A DNA stretch of 64,000 nucleotides from Pseudomonas sp. JQ170C (GCF_035581345.1 NZ_CP141608.1:1320001-1384000); one strand, 5' to 3'; counted from the stretch's first letter, positions 20,091 through 36,106 are shown. Numbers and translations are program-made. Notes: generated by a model from the sequence alone, not told the origin.

Positions 20091-21038
20091 ATGAACCCGA
20101 ATTTTCTGGATTTCGAACAGCCGATTGCTGACCTGCAAGCCAAGATCGAAGAGCTGCGCCTGGTGGGCAATGACAACTCGCTGAACATCGGCGATGAGAT
20201 CGCCCGTCTGCAAGACAAGAGCAGCACCCTGACCGAAAGCATCTTCGGCAACCTGACCAGCTGGCAGATTGCCCGCTTGGCGCGTCACCCCCGTCGTCCG
20301 TACACCCTGGACTACATCGACCATATCTTCACCGAGTTCGACGAGCTGCACGGCGACCGTCACTTCTCCGACGACGCCGCGATCGTTGGCGGTATCGCCC
20401 GCCTGGACAACAAGCCGGTCATGGTTATCGGTCACCAGAAAGGCCGTGAGGTCCGCGAGAAGGTACGCCGCAACTTCGGTATGCCGCGTCCGGAAGGCTA
20501 CCGCAAGGCTTGCCGCCTGATGGAAATGGCCGAACGTTTCAAGATGCCGATCCTGACCTTCATCGACACCCCGGGTGCTTACCCGGGCATCGACGCCGAA
20601 GAACGCAACCAGAGCGAAGCCATTGCCTGGAACCTGCGTGTCATGGCGCGCCTGAAAACCCCGATCATCGCCACTGTTATCGGTGAGGGTGGCTCTGGCG
20701 GCGCACTGGCCATTGGTGTGTGCGACCAGCTGAACATGCTGCAGTACTCCACCTATTCGGTGATTTCGCCGGAAGGTTGTGCCTCGATCCTGTGGAAGAC
20801 CGCCGACAAGGCGTCCGACGCTGCTGAAGCAATGGGCATCACTGCAGAGCGTCTCAAGGGCCTGGGTATTGTCGACAAGGTGATTTCCGAGCCTCTGGGT
20901 GGTGCACACCGCGACCCGGCGAAAATGTCGGAAAGCATCCGTGGCGAGCTGATCGAGCAGTTGGCCATGCTCAAGAAGTTCGACAACGACGCACTGCTCA
21001 AGCGCCGTTATGACCGTCTGATGAGCTACGGGCTCTGA
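20091..21038 (+). CDS. accA: Acetyl-CoA carboxylase, carboxyltransferase alpha subunit
   Basis: AccA, 315 residues, pairs with AccD to transfer carboxyl from biotin to acetyl-CoA, the first committed step of fatty acid synthesis. Conserved segments include [11 protein letters not shown], the crotonase-like [15 protein letters not shown] and [11 protein letters not shown]. Two in-frame ATGs lie six bases apart. The second (20091, [11 protein letters not shown]) gives the family start. A REP pair separates it from tilS. Confidence 0.96.
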   Translation: MNPNFLDFEQPIADLQAKIEELRLVGNDNSLNIGDEIARLQDKSSTLTESIFGNLTSWQIARLARHPRRPYTLDYIDHIFTEFDELHGDRHFSDDAAIVGGIARLDNKPVMVIGHQKGREVREKVRRNFGMPRPEGYRKACRLMEMAERFKMPILTFIDTPGAYPGIDAEERNQSEAIAWNLRVMARLKTPIIATVIGEGGSGGALAIGVCDQLNMLQYSTYSVISPEGCASILWKTADKASDAAEAMGITAERLKGLGIVDKVISEPLGGAHRDPAKMSESIRGELIEQLAMLKKFDNDALLKRRYDRLMSYGL

Positions 21039-21057
21039 TCTGACGCATTGGTGCGCT

Positions 21058-21112
21058 CATCGCGGGGCAAGCCCGCTCCCACACCCAGTAGGAGCGGGCT
21101 TGTCCCGCGATC
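21058..21112. repeat. Inverted pair of REP elements (REPIN) between accA and tilS
   Basis: Two REP units face each other. ATCGCGGGGCAAGCCCGCTCC is followed by a short spacer and GGAGCGGGCTTGTCCCGCGAT, giving a near-perfect long palindrome. The core matches the REP type typical of the P. putida/fluorescens group. It fills most of the 78-bp gap and probably forms a stable RNA hairpin between the two genes. Confidence 0.85.
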
Positions 21113-21116
21113 GCCG

Positions 21117-22409
21117 ATGATCGACATCACCAGCAAACTCTCCCCCTGGCTCCAAGCCCCCTCCTGGTGCGTCGCCCTCTCTGGCGGCCTGGACTCCACC
21201 GTCCTCCTGCACTTGCTTGTCCACGCCTCGCATCAACAAGCCCTCCCGCCCATTCGCGCGATTCACATCCATCACAGCCTGCAAGCCGCCGCTGACAGCT
21301 GGCCGGCTCATTGCCAGCGCCTGTGCGACGCCCTGGGGGTCAATCTGCAGGTTATCGAGGTCAAGGTCGCCCCAGGCGCGAGCCTTGAGCAGGGCGCGCG
21401 GGATGCTCGCTATGCTGCCTTCGCGCACTCCTTGCAAGCAGGCGAGGTCTTGCTGACCGGCCAGCACCGCGAAGACCAGGCGGAAACCCTGCTGTTTCGT
21501 TTGTTGCGTGGTGCGGGGGTTCGCGGCTTGGCGAGCATGCCGCAGGTCCGGGCGCTGGGGCAGGGGCTGCTGGTGCGGCCATTGCTAGATGTACCACGGC
21601 GGCTACTTGAGGCCTTTGCCCGCGAGCAGCAGTTGCAGTGGGTGGAAGACCCGTCCAACAGCGACACGCGGTTTTCTCGCAACTATCTGCGCCATGCGGT
21701 TTTCCCTGTCCTACAGCAGCGCTGGCCCCAGGTCGCGCAAAACCTGGCACGCAGCGCCGAGCATCTGGACGAGGCGCAAGGGTTGCTGGATGAACTGGCT
21801 GTTCAGGACCTTGCCCAGGCATCGACGCCAGGCGGCTTTGACTGGTTGACCCTGGCTTCGCTGGACCTGGCCGTGTTGCGAGGACTTTCGCCGGCTCGCC
21901 AGCGCAATGCATTGCAGTACTGGCTGGCCTCGCGCACGCGCTTGCCCGATGCTCGGCATTGGGTCGGTTGGGAAAGCCTGCGCGACGCAGCCGGGGATGG
22001 GCAGCCCTGCTGGCAACTGACCGACGGCGAGCTTCATCGCAGTCACAACCGTATCTGGTGGTTGGCCGACGACTGGCTCAAGACGCCGCAGGCGCAACGC
22101 TGGGATTGCCCGGATCAGGCGCTGGAGTTGGTCGGCAATGGCCGCGTGCAGTTGAGCGGCATCTTGCCGCAGGGGCCGTTGCACATTGCCTACCGCCAGG
22201 GTGGCGAGGCCTTGCAGGTTGCGGGCCGCGGCCGCCGAGACCTCAAGCGTTTGCTCAACGAACAACAGGTGCCGCCGTTCGTCCGCTCGCGCCTGCCGCT
22301 GCTTTACCGTGGCGATCAATTGTTGGCTGTGGCCAACCTGCCCAGCTTGAGTCAGGGCGAATGGCAATTGCACTGGTGTGTACCGACGAGCGAGCAAGGT
22401 TTGAGATGA
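21117..22409 (+). CDS. tilS: tRNA(Ile)-lysidine synthase
   Basis: TilS, 430 residues, converts C34 of the AUA-reading tRNA-Ile to lysidine. The PP-loop SGGLDS is at residues 22-27, with HHS near residue 54 and the NSDTRFSRNYLR signature near 180. The C-terminal TilS domains follow. The ATG at 21117 excludes the REP sequence, through which the frame stays open upstream. Confidence 0.94.
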   Translation: MIDITSKLSPWLQAPSWCVALSGGLDSTVLLHLLVHASHQQALPPIRAIHIHHSLQAAADSWPAHCQRLCDALGVNLQVIEVKVAPGASLEQGARDARYAAFAHSLQAGEVLLTGQHREDQAETLLFRLLRGAGVRGLASMPQVRALGQGLLVRPLLDVPRRLLEAFAREQQLQWVEDPSNSDTRFSRNYLRHAVFPVLQQRWPQVAQNLARSAEHLDEAQGLLDELAVQDLAQASTPGGFDWLTLASLDLAVLRGLSPARQRNALQYWLASRTRLPDARHWVGWESLRDAAGDGQPCWQLTDGELHRSHNRIWWLADDWLKTPQAQRWDCPDQALELVGNGRVQLSGILPQGPLHIAYRQGGEALQVAGRGRRDLKRLLNEQQVPPFVRSRLPLLYRGDQLLAVANLPSLSQGEWQLHWCVPTSEQGLR

Positions 22410-22659
22410 AAGGCACATTCGGGTAGACTACGCTCCCTTCTTGATACAGCTTCTGTGGCTTCCCCGAAATCACAGCAGTTGCCGATTACCAAGCAGTTTT
22501 TTGCTGGGCGATTCTAAAAATGTTTAGCGAGCTCCTAACCGGGATTTCAACCCCTGGTGTGTCCAGACGCGGCAGTTTTTTAAGATGCACTGTAATTGAC
22601 GCAGGTGATCGGGGGCTTCGGCCTTCCTTCGCTTTCCCCGGCGGCACTGACCGCTTTAA

Positions 22660-26602
<3,943 letters not shown>

Positions 26603-26691
26603 GCAAGAGATGGTAAAAAGACAGCAGCCCAAGCGTGCCGAGCAGTCATACTGACTGTTCAGCCGCTTTTTGCCGCAGGTCTGTGAACACA

Positions 26692-26713
26692 AAGCCTGGC
26701 TTCGGCCAGGCTT
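26692..26713 (+). other. cUUCGg tetraloop hairpin between eno and ftsB
   Basis: A 9-bp stem AAGCCTGGC / GCCAGGCTT closes on TTCG. In RNA this is the exceptionally stable C(UUCG)G tetraloop. No T run follows (CGTGCCATC), so it may stabilise or pause the transcript rather than end it. Confidence 0.5.
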
Positions 26714-26765
26714 CGTGCCATCAGCGCCCTGTACAAGTGGCGGTCTTTTTCCACTGGATACCCTG

Positions 26766-27044
26766 ATGCGCAGTCCCTATTGGTTGTTCCTCGTCTTGCT
26801 TCTGCTGCTCGGTGGCCTGCAGTATCGTTTGTGGGTGGGCAATGGCAGCCTGGCCCATGTCACCGAACTCCAGCAGCAGATTGCCGACCAGCACGCCGAG
26901 AACGAGCGCTTGCTGGAGCGCAATCGTGTGCTTGATGCAGAAGTACTGGAGTTGAAGAAAGGTATGGAAACCGTCGAAGAACGGGCACGCCATGAGTTGG
27001 GTATGGTCAAGGAGGGTGAAACCCTCTACCAGTTGGCCCAATGA
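26766..27044 (+). CDS. ftsB: Cell division protein FtsB
   Basis: FtsB, 92 residues, forms the FtsQLB complex at the septum. One N-terminal membrane helix (about residues 4-20) is followed by a periplasmic coiled coil (LQQQIADQHAENERLLERN) and the conserved tail ERARHELGMVKEGE. The ATG gives the usual MRSPYWLFLVLLLLLGG start. It overlaps ispD by 4 bp (ATGA). Confidence 0.95.
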   Translation: MRSPYWLFLVLLLLLGGLQYRLWVGNGSLAHVTELQQQIADQHAENERLLERNRVLDAEVLELKKGMETVEERARHELGMVKEGETLYQLAQ

Positions 27045-27748
27045 ACCAGAACTTGCCGGCCTTCTGGGCCGTGATTCCCGCCGCGGGCGTTGGTGCCCGC
27101 ATGGCTGCCGACCGACCCAAGCAGTACCTGCAATTGGGCGGGCAGACCATCCTCGAGCATAGCCTCGACTGTTTTCTCGACCATCCCTGTGTAAAAGGGG
27201 TGGTTGTCAGCGTTGCTGCTGACGATCCTTACTGGCCCGGCCTGCGTTGCGCCAATGATCCGCGCATCCAGCGTGCAGCGGGCGGTCAGGAACGCGCCGA
27301 CTCCGTACTCAATGCCTTGTTGTTGCTGCATGCCCAGGGCGCAGCCGACACCGACTGGGTATTGGTTCACGATGCGGCGCGGCCAAACCTGGCACGCAGC
27401 GATCTGGATCGCTTGTTGGCCGAGCTGGCCGACGATCCGGTCGGCGGCCTGTTGGCCGTGCCGGCCCGCGACACACTGAAGCGCGCAGATGCCAAGGGCC
27501 GGGTCAGTGCAACCATCGACCGTAGCACCGTCTGGCAGGCTTACACGCCGCAGATGTTTCGCCTCGGTGCCTTGCATCGGGCGTTGGCCGACAGCCTGGT
27601 GGCCGATGTGGCCATCACCGATGAGTCTTCGGCCATTGAGTGGGCAGGGCAGGCGCCGCGTTTGATTGAGGGGCGCAGTGACAATATCAAGGTGACCCGG
27701 CCCGAAGACCTGGAGTGGCTGCGTCAGCGCTGGGCCAAGCGCGGCTGA
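27041..27748 (+). CDS. ispD: 2-C-methyl-D-erythritol 4-phosphate cytidylyltransferase
   Basis: IspD, 235 residues, makes CDP-ME from MEP and CTP. The nucleotidyltransferase start IPAAGVGARMAADRPKQYL and the DAARP motif (VLVHDAARP) are present, with the C-terminal ITDESSAIE segment. It overlaps ftsB and is the last gene of this transcript, as a convergent LysR gene ends 18 bp away. Confidence 0.96.
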   Translation: MNQNLPAFWAVIPAAGVGARMAADRPKQYLQLGGQTILEHSLDCFLDHPCVKGVVVSVAADDPYWPGLRCANDPRIQRAAGGQERADSVLNALLLLHAQGAADTDWVLVHDAARPNLARSDLDRLLAELADDPVGGLLAVPARDTLKRADAKGRVSATIDRSTVWQAYTPQMFRLGALHRALADSLVADVAITDESSAIEWAGQAPRLIEGRSDNIKVTRPEDLEWLRQRWAKRG

Positions 27749-27765
27749 ACACAGCAATTGCGCAG

Positions 27766-28662
27766 TTAATGCCCCCGATATTCCGGCAAGGTCGCCAACC
27801 CTTCGCGCAAGTAATCCACCAGCTTGCGCACTTTGGGCGAAAGATGCCGCTGCTGCGGATACAGCGCCCACACCGCGGTGTTGGGCGGCTGATGCGTTTC
27901 CAGCAGCGACACCAGTGCACCAGTCTTGAGATGTTCCAGAACGTAGTAATCCGGCAACTGGCACAAGCCTATCCCTTGCAGCGCCGCATCCAGCACCGCC
28001 TGGCCACTGTTGCAGCGCCAGTTACCCTGCACACGCAGGCCATATTTGCGGCCGTCCTGCTGCAATGGCCAGGTATCTGTGCTGCCGATCAGGCAGTTGT
28101 GTCGCGCCAGTTCCGACAGGCTATGCGGCCGACCATAGCGCTCCACATAGGCCGGTGACGCGCACAGGTACATGCGCCGGGGCGCAAGGCGGGTGGCCAC
28201 CAGTCGCGAATCCTGCAGGCGGCCCAGGCGAATGGCCAGGTCCAGGCCTTCATGCAACAGGTCCAGGGTGCGGTTGCTCAGCTCGATGTCGACCCGCAAT
28301 TGCGGATACAGCGCCATGAACCGGGTCACCAGCGGCACGATGAAGCGCTCGCCATAAGCCACCGCGCAGGTCATGCGCAGCAACCCCTTGGGCTCGCTGG
28401 TGAGATCGCCCATCGCGCGCAACGCTTCTTCGCGGCCATCCTGCAGCCGCTGGCAATGTTGCAGAAAGGTCTGTCCGGCCTCGCTCAAGGTGACCTTGCG
28501 CGTGCTGCGGTAAAGCAGGCGTGTTTGCAGGCGGTCTTCCAGGCGCGCGATCTGGCGGCTGATGTGGGATGAAGAAACGCCCAGGCGTTCGGCGGCAGCG
28601 GTGAACTGACCCGATTCGGCGACGGCGACGAATTCGTCGATGCCTTCCCAGCGGTTGCTCAT
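27766..28662 (-). CDS. LysR-family transcriptional regulator divergent from frmA
   Basis: 298 residues with an N-terminal winged helix-turn-helix (FVAVAESGQFTAAAERLGVS, SHISRQIARLEDRL) and a C-terminal ligand-binding domain from about residue 90. The subfamily with ERFIVPLVTRFMALYP and HEGLDLAIRLG resembles CrgA-type LysR proteins. It is transcribed divergently from frmA across 106 bp that contain a LysR-type dyad at 28707-28727. Control of frmA-fghA and of itself is the natural inference. The effector is unknown. Confidence 0.9.
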   Translation of the reverse strand: MSNRWEGIDEFVAVAESGQFTAAAERLGVSSSHISRQIARLEDRLQTRLLYRSTRKVTLSEAGQTFLQHCQRLQDGREEALRAMGDLTSEPKGLLRMTCAVAYGERFIVPLVTRFMALYPQLRVDIELSNRTLDLLHEGLDLAIRLGRLQDSRLVATRLAPRRMYLCASPAYVERYGRPHSLSELARHNCLIGSTDTWPLQQDGRKYGLRVQGNWRCNSGQAVLDAALQGIGLCQLPDYYVLEHLKTGALVSLLETHQPPNTAVWALYPQQRHLSPKVRKLVDYLREGLATLPEYRGH

Positions 28663-28706
28663 TGATTATCCCTGTACGGCAATAATGTTTTGTCTTTGGC
28701 CGGATT

Positions 28707-28727
28707 ATTCATCAAATAAGGATGAAT
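28707..28727. promoter_or_regulatory. LysR-type operator dyad between the regulator and frmA
   Basis: A perfect 7-bp inverted repeat ATTCATC-N7-GATGAAT, with the T-N11-A pattern of LysR boxes. It lies 45 bp upstream of the regulator and 41 bp upstream of frmA. The assignment to the adjacent regulator is by position. Confidence 0.65.
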
Positions 28728-28738
28728 TACACTGCTGA

Positions 28739-29881
<1,143 letters not shown>

Positions 29882-29889
29882 GGTTTGCC

Positions 29890-30738
29890 ATGAGCCTGGA
29901 AAACATCTCTTGCCAGAAAAGCTTCGGCGGCTGGCACAAGCGCTACCGACACCGTTCCCAAGTGCTCGGTTGCGACATGGTCTTTGCGGTCTACCTGCCA
30001 CCGCAGGCCGAGCAAGGCGAAAAGCTGCCAGTGCTGTATTGGCTCAGTGGCCTGACCTGCACGGATGAGAACTTCATGCAGAAGGCCGGTGCGCACAAGC
30101 TTGCTGCCGAGCTCGGGATGATCATCGTCGCCCCCGACACCAGCCCGCGCGGGCCTCAGGTGCCGGGCGACCCGGATGGCGCCTGGGACTTCGGGCTGGG
30201 GGCTGGTTTCTATCTCAATGCCAGCGAGCAGCCCTGGTCCCAGCACTACCGTATGCATGACTACGTGGTGCAGGAGCTGCCTGCGCTGGTCGATGCGCAT
30301 TTCCCGGCGTCCGATCGGCGCGGTATCAGCGGTCATTCCATGGGCGGGCATGGTGCGTTGGTGTGTGCGCTGCGCAATCCCGGGCGCTACCGTTCGGTCT
30401 CGGCCTTTGCGCCGATCAGCAATCCGATGGATTGCCCCTGGGGCCAGAAGGCCTTCTCTCGTTACTTGGGTGAAGACCGGGCGCGCTGGCGCGAATGGGA
30501 TGCCAGTGTGTTGATTGCCGAGGCGCAGGAGCGTTTGCCGTTGTTGGTGGATCAGGGCGATCGCGACGATTTTCTCGACAATCAGCTCAAGCCCCAGGCA
30601 TTGGTCCAGGCGGCCAAGGCGGCCGGGCATCCGCTGGAGCTGCGTTTGCAGCCTGGCTATGACCACAGCTATTACTTCATCGCCAGCTTCATTGATGAGC
30701 ACCTGCGCCATCATGGCGTGGCCCTGGGTTTGTTGTAG
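29890..30738 (+). CDS. fghA: S-formylglutathione hydrolase
   Basis: 282 residues of the esterase D alpha/beta-hydrolase family. It hydrolyses S-formylglutathione to formate and glutathione. The nucleophile is S150 in the GHSMGG elbow, and the catalytic histidine is in GYDHSYYF near the C-terminus. Its place 8 bp after frmA makes a two-gene formaldehyde detoxification operon. Confidence 0.96.
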   Translation: MSLENISCQKSFGGWHKRYRHRSQVLGCDMVFAVYLPPQAEQGEKLPVLYWLSGLTCTDENFMQKAGAHKLAAELGMIIVAPDTSPRGPQVPGDPDGAWDFGLGAGFYLNASEQPWSQHYRMHDYVVQELPALVDAHFPASDRRGISGHSMGGHGALVCALRNPGRYRSVSAFAPISNPMDCPWGQKAFSRYLGEDRARWREWDASVLIAEAQERLPLLVDQGDRDDFLDNQLKPQALVQAAKAAGHPLELRLQPGYDHSYYFIASFIDEHLRHHGVALGLL

Positions 30739-30785
30739 GCACCGCCCTACAAATAAGCCCAAGGCCCGGCAAAGCAGGTAGAATC

Positions 30786-30814
30786 ACGCCCTGACTCAAT
30801 CAGGGCGTTTTTTT
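30786..30814 (+). terminator. Intrinsic terminator after fghA that abuts the ispF start codon
   Basis: Stem ACGCCCTGA / TCAGGGCGT with a five-base loop and seven T residues. The ispF ATG begins at the next base (30815). The only purine-rich tract that could serve as a ribosome binding site for ispF (AGGGCG, 30802-30807) lies inside the 3' arm. Confidence 0.75.
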
Positions 30815-31288
30815 ATGCGTATTGGCCACGGCTACGATGTGCACCGCTTCGCGGAAGGTGATTTCATCACCTTGGGTGGGGTGCGCATTGCGCACAAGTT
30901 CGGGCTGTTGGCCCATTCCGATGGTGACGTCGTGCTGCATGCCTTGAGCGATGCCTTGCTGGGCGCCGCCGCACTTGGGGATATCGGCAAGCATTTTCCC
31001 GACACCGACCCGCAGTTCAAGGGTGCTGACAGTCGCGTACTGTTGCGCCACGTGGTGAAGGTCGTCCAGGCCAAAGGCTGGAAGGTCGGCAATGTCGACG
31101 CCACCATCGTTGCCCAGGCGCCGAAGATGGCGCCGCATATCGAAACCATGCGCCAACTGATTGCCGAGGACCTTCAGGTCGAGCTCGACCAGGTCAACGT
31201 CAAGGCAACAACCACAGAGAAACTTGGTTTCACCGGCCGTGAAGAAGGCATTGCCGTCCACGCCGTGGCCTTGTTGCTGCCAGCATGA
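30815..31288 (+). CDS. ispF: 2-C-methyl-D-erythritol 2,4-cyclodiphosphate synthase
   Basis: IspF, 157 residues, cyclises CDP-ME-2-phosphate. Metal ligands D8, H10 (GYDVHRF) and H42 ([13 protein letters not shown]) are present, as is the tail [18 protein letters not shown]. It is preceded directly by a terminator-like hairpin (see 30786-30814). The stop overlaps the truD start by 4 bp. Confidence 0.97.
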   Translation: MRIGHGYDVHRFAEGDFITLGGVRIAHKFGLLAHSDGDVVLHALSDALLGAAALGDIGKHFPDTDPQFKGADSRVLLRHVVKVVQAKGWKVGNVDATIVAQAPKMAPHIETMRQLIAEDLQVELDQVNVKATTTEKLGFTGREEGIAVHAVALLLPA

Positions 31289-32330
31289 CCGAACTGGAAC
31301 TGCTGGGCCCGCGCGCCTCGGGCCAGGCGCTGGGCAGCGCGATTCTCAAGGCCACTGCCGATGACTTCCAGGTAGACGAAGTCCTGGATATTCCGCTCTC
31401 GGGCAATGGTGAACACCTGTGGTTGTGGGTCGAAAAGCGCGACCTCAACACCGAAGAGGCGGCTCGCCGTCTGGCTCGGGCAGCGGGCGTGCCGCTGCGC
31501 AGCATCAGCTATGCCGGCCTCAAGGACCGTCAGGCGCTGACTCGGCAGTGGTTCAGCCTGCACTTGCCAGGCAAGGCCGACCCGGATTTCGGCGCGGCCG
31601 AGAACGAGACCCTCAGCATCCTCAAGCGCACCCGGCACTCTCGCAAACTGCAGCGTGGTGCGCATTCTGCCAATGGCTTCACCCTGCGCCTGACAGGCCT
31701 GGTCGCCGACCATGCAGCCCTGGATGCGCGGCTGGAACTGCTGCGCCGTCAGGGTGTGCCGAACTATTTCGGCAGCCAGCGCTTCGGTCACGCCGGCGGC
31801 AACGTTCATGACGCTCAGGATTGGGCTTCCCGCCAGGCACTGCCGGAGCAACGCAACGTGCGCTCACGGCTGCTCTCCAGTGCCCGTAGCTATGTGTTCA
31901 ACCAGGTATTGGCAGCGCGTGTTGCCGACGGCAGTTGGCAAACGGCTCTGGTCGGTGACCTGCTGGCGTTCACCGACAGTCGCAGCTTTTTCCCGGCCGG
32001 CGAGGCGGAGTGTTCTGATCCTCGTCTGGCCATTCTGGATCTGCACCCCACGGGTCCCCTGTGGGGCGAAGGGGCGCCGGGTACCGGTGGTGCAACCGGT
32101 GAGCTCGAACAGGCCATTGGCGAGCAACACGCTTCGTTGTGCCAATGGCTGGCGCGAGCAGGCATGAGTCAGGAACGACGCATCCTGCGACTGCCCATTG
32201 GCGGCCTGACGTGGCATTATCCCGAGCCTGATATTCTGCAACTGGAATTCGTCCTTCCGGCCGGATGCTTTGCCACCGTCGTGGTGCGCGAGCTTGTTGA
32301 TCTGGTGTCGGCAGGGCAGACGGATAGCCC

Positions 32331-32343
<13 letters not shown>
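31285..32343 (+). CDS. truD: tRNA pseudouridine(13) synthase
   Basis: TruD, 352 residues, makes pseudouridine 13 in tRNA-Glu. The catalytic aspartate is D81 in [17 protein letters not shown]. The TRUD-insert region with [12 protein letters not shown] follows near residue 155. It overlaps ispF by 4 bp and surE by 13 bp. The order ispF-truD-surE-pcm-nlpD-rpoS is a conserved gammaproteobacterial cluster. Confidence 0.96.
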
Positions 32344-33757
<1,414 letters not shown>

Positions 33758-33860
33758 TCGAAGCTATTTTTTCGCCGCGGGAGAATTTCCCCGACATTGC
33801 TCTGTCTATCTGGCGGGCTATCTTGGTTTGTCGAGTGTCACATTTTGCGAATGCCTGTGA

Positions 33861-33889
33861 TCCGCAAGGGGTATGCGCTCGGGTATAAT
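33861..33889 (+). promoter_or_regulatory. Possible promoter upstream of nlpD
   Basis: A perfect -10 TATAAT lies at 33884-33889, 50 bp before the nlpD start. The -35 position (TCCGCA at 33861-33866) is poor. Activity would need an activator or another sigma factor. Confidence 0.35.
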
Positions 33890-33938
33890 TGCAACAATAT
33901 TGCATTTTCACAGCAGTCACCATCAGAGGGAGCGGCGG

Positions 33939-34823
33939 GTGGGTCACACAATCAGTCGGCAGCGCAGGGACTTTTCGAGCTACAAGCTTCTGGTGATTGC
34001 ACTTGCCCTGGGTACGCTGATTTCCGGTTGTTCCAGCACGTCCTCCAACAGTGCGCGAGTCGTCGATCGCAACGCGCCCGTAGCCAAGCGCCCAGCAGTC
34101 ACCAGTGGCCAGTATGTGGTGCGTCCGGGCGATACCTTGTACTCCATCGCCTTCCGTTACGGCTGGGACTACAAAGACCTGGCCGCGCGCAATGGCATCA
34201 CTGCCCCCTATACCATTCGCGTCGGCCAGGCGATCCGTTTTGACGGTCGCTCGGGTGCTCCTGCCGGGGGAACTACCACCGTAGTCACCAGTTCGTCCTC
34301 GCCGTCGAGCAAGACCACCATCACCACCCGACCTGCTGGTACCCCCGCCAAGCCTGTGACCCCTACGTCCCCTCCGGTTGCCACGCCTGCCCCCTCTGCC
34401 CCCTCTGCCCCCCCTGCAGCGCCGGTCCAGGTACCTGCTGCAGAGCGTTCTGTGGGCGGCTGGGCCTGGCCGGCCAACGGCGTGTTGATTGGAAAATTCG
34501 CTTCAAACGGTAGTTTGAATAAAGGCATTGATATCGCCGGTGATTTGGGACAGCCTGTTTTTGCTGCGTCTGATGGTTCAGTTGTCTACGCCGGGAGTGG
34601 CTTGCGGGGCTACGGCGAGTTGGTAATCATCAAGCACAGCGATACCTACGTCAGCGCCTACGGTCACAACCGCAGGCTATTGGTTCGGGAGGGACAGCAG
34701 GTCAAAGTTGGGCAGACAATTGCCGAAATGGGTTCCACGGGCACGGACCGGGTGAAGCTGCATTTTGAGATTCGCCGCCAGGGCAAACCTGTTGATCCGC
34801 TGCAATTCCTGCCGCGTCGTTGA
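33939..34823 (+). CDS. nlpD: Lipoprotein NlpD-like, LysM and M23 (LytM) domains
   Basis: 294 residues from a GTG preceded by GAGGGAGCG. The lipobox is LISGC, so the mature protein is probably anchored in the outer membrane. One LysM domain (YVVRPGDTLYSIAFRYGWD) binds peptidoglycan. A Pro/Thr/Ala-rich linker leads to a LytM domain (SDGSVVYAGSGLRGYG, DRVKLHFEIRR). LytM proteins of this kind activate the amidases that split daughter cells. The domain keeps the HFE of the last motif, but GIDIAGDLG replaces the HxxxD metal motif, which suggests a non-catalytic activator like E. coli NlpD. It contains a PsrA-type box. Confidence 0.92.
   Translation: MGHTISRQRRDFSSYKLLVIALALGTLISGCSSTSSNSARVVDRNAPVAKRPAVTSGQYVVRPGDTLYSIAFRYGWDYKDLAARNGITAPYTIRVGQAIRFDGRSGAPAGGTTTVVTSSSSPSSKTTITTRPAGTPAKPVTPTSPPVATPAPSAPSAPPAAPVQVPAAERSVGGWAWPANGVLIGKFASNGSLNKGIDIAGDLGQPVFAASDGSVVYAGSGLRGYGELVIIKHSDTYVSAYGHNRRLLVREGQQVKVGQTIAEMGSTGTDRVKLHFEIRRQGKPVDPLQFLPRR
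34504..34517. promoter_or_regulatory. PsrA-type binding box inside nlpD (rpoS promoter region)
   Basis: CAAAC-GGTA-GTTTG fits the published PsrA consensus (C/G)AAAC-N2-4-GTTT(G/C). It lies 413-426 bp upstream of the rpoS start codon, close to where PsrA binds at the main rpoS promoter in studied pseudomonads. Regulation here is inferred from that match. Confidence 0.65.
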
Positions 34824-34929
34824 TTGCTAGACCCGGCCTGTTCCTCGCGTAGAGGGGACAGGCTCCAGCGTTGCCAAGGATATAGGCGTCGCTTGAGTCT
34901 GAGTTCGAACTCAGCAAAGGACTATAACA

Positions 34930-35937
34930 ATGGCTCTCAACAAAGAAGTGCCGGAGTTTGACATCGACGATGAAGTGCTCCTGATGGAGACGGGCATCGT
35001 TTTGGAAACGGATGTGGTGTCAGACGAACCTGCTGTATCTTCGGTTCGGACAAGGGCCAAGCAAGGCTCTTCGCTAAAGCAACACAAGTACATCGACTAC
35101 ACTCGGGCACTTGACGCAACTCAGCTTTACCTCAATGAAATCGGGTTCTCGCCTCTTCTCTCGCCAGAGGAAGAAGTCCATTTTGCACGGCTGTCGCAAA
35201 GTGGTGACCCGGCCGGTCGCAAGCGGATGATCGAAAGCAATTTGCGCCTGGTGGTGAAAATCGCCCGACGTTATGTGAATCGTGGGCTTTCACTGCTGGA
35301 CCTGATCGAAGAGGGCAACCTTGGGCTGATTCGCGCGGTCGAGAAGTTCGACCCTGAGCGTGGCTTCCGATTCTCCACCTACGCTACCTGGTGGATTCGG
35401 CAAACCATCGAACGGGCGATCATGAACCAGACCCGTACCATTCGCTTGCCCATTCACGTGGTCAAGGAGCTGAACGTCTACCTGCGCGCCGCACGGGAAC
35501 TCACCCAGAAGCTCGATCACGAACCGTCCCCGGAAGAGATTGCCAGCCTCCTGGAAAAACCTGTGGGTGAGGTCAAGCGCATGCTTGGGCTCAACGAGCG
35601 GGTATCGTCGGTTGATGTGTCCCTGGGGCCGGATTCAGACAAGACGCTACTCGATACCCTCACCGATGACCGCCCAACCGACCCTTGTGAGCTGCTTCAG
35701 GATGATGACCTGTCCCAGAGCATCGACCAGTGGTTGAGCGAACTCACCGACAAGCAGCGTGAAGTGGTGATTCGCCGCTTCGGCCTCAGAGGGCATGAGA
35801 GCAGCACCCTGGAAGATGTAGGTTTGGAAATTGGCCTGACGCGCGAGCGGGTTCGCCAGATCCAGGTCGAGGGACTCAAGCGTCTGCGTGAGATCCTCGA
35901 GAAGAACGGTTTGTCCAGCGAGTCGCTGTTCCAATAA
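34930..35937 (+). CDS. rpoS: RNA polymerase sigma factor RpoS
   Basis: RpoS, 335 residues, directs stationary-phase and stress transcription. Region 2 includes [20 protein letters not shown] and the -10-contact helix [14 protein letters not shown]. Region 4 has the helix-turn-helix [20 protein letters not shown]. The ATG gives [15 protein letters not shown]. It is transcribed from within or before nlpD (106 bp upstream) and ends in the terminator at 35956-35983. Confidence 0.98.
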   Translation: MALNKEVPEFDIDDEVLLMETGIVLETDVVSDEPAVSSVRTRAKQGSSLKQHKYIDYTRALDATQLYLNEIGFSPLLSPEEEVHFARLSQSGDPAGRKRMIESNLRLVVKIARRYVNRGLSLLDLIEEGNLGLIRAVEKFDPERGFRFSTYATWWIRQTIERAIMNQTRTIRLPIHVVKELNVYLRAARELTQKLDHEPSPEEIASLLEKPVGEVKRMLGLNERVSSVDVSLGPDSDKTLLDTLTDDRPTDPCELLQDDDLSQSIDQWLSELTDKQREVVIRRFGLRGHESSTLEDVGLEIGLTRERVRQIQVEGLKRLREILEKNGLSSESLFQ

Positions 35938-35955
35938 CAACGCCTCGCAGCAAAG

Positions 35956-35983
35956 AACGCCTCGACTTTGTCGGGGCGTTTTT
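35956..35983 (+). terminator. rpoS terminator
   Basis: An 11-bp stem AACGCCTCGAC / GTCGGGGCGTT (one T-G pair) with a TTT loop and a T run, 18 bp after the rpoS stop. Confidence 0.85.
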
Positions 35984-36088
35984 GTGTGTGGCTCTTCAGC
36001 TTGAGGGTGAAACCTCTCCGTCTGTTGCAACCGAAACATCCGGTTCTGGACGAATGCGTGCTAAAGCCGCGGGTAATGTTCTTGTTTG

Positions 36089-36106
36089 TGTAAGACTTAG
36101 CTTACG
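36089..36106. promoter_or_regulatory. GacA upstream activating sequence of rsmZ
   Basis: TGTAAG-ACTTAG-CTTACG matches the GacA box TGTAAG-N6-CTTACA at 11 of 12 defined positions. It is centred about 180 bp before the predicted rsmZ start, the known spacing for this promoter class. Between the box and the promoter lies a very AT-rich stretch (about 36115-36205), as expected for IHF or MvaT/H-NS-type binding. Confidence 0.88.
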
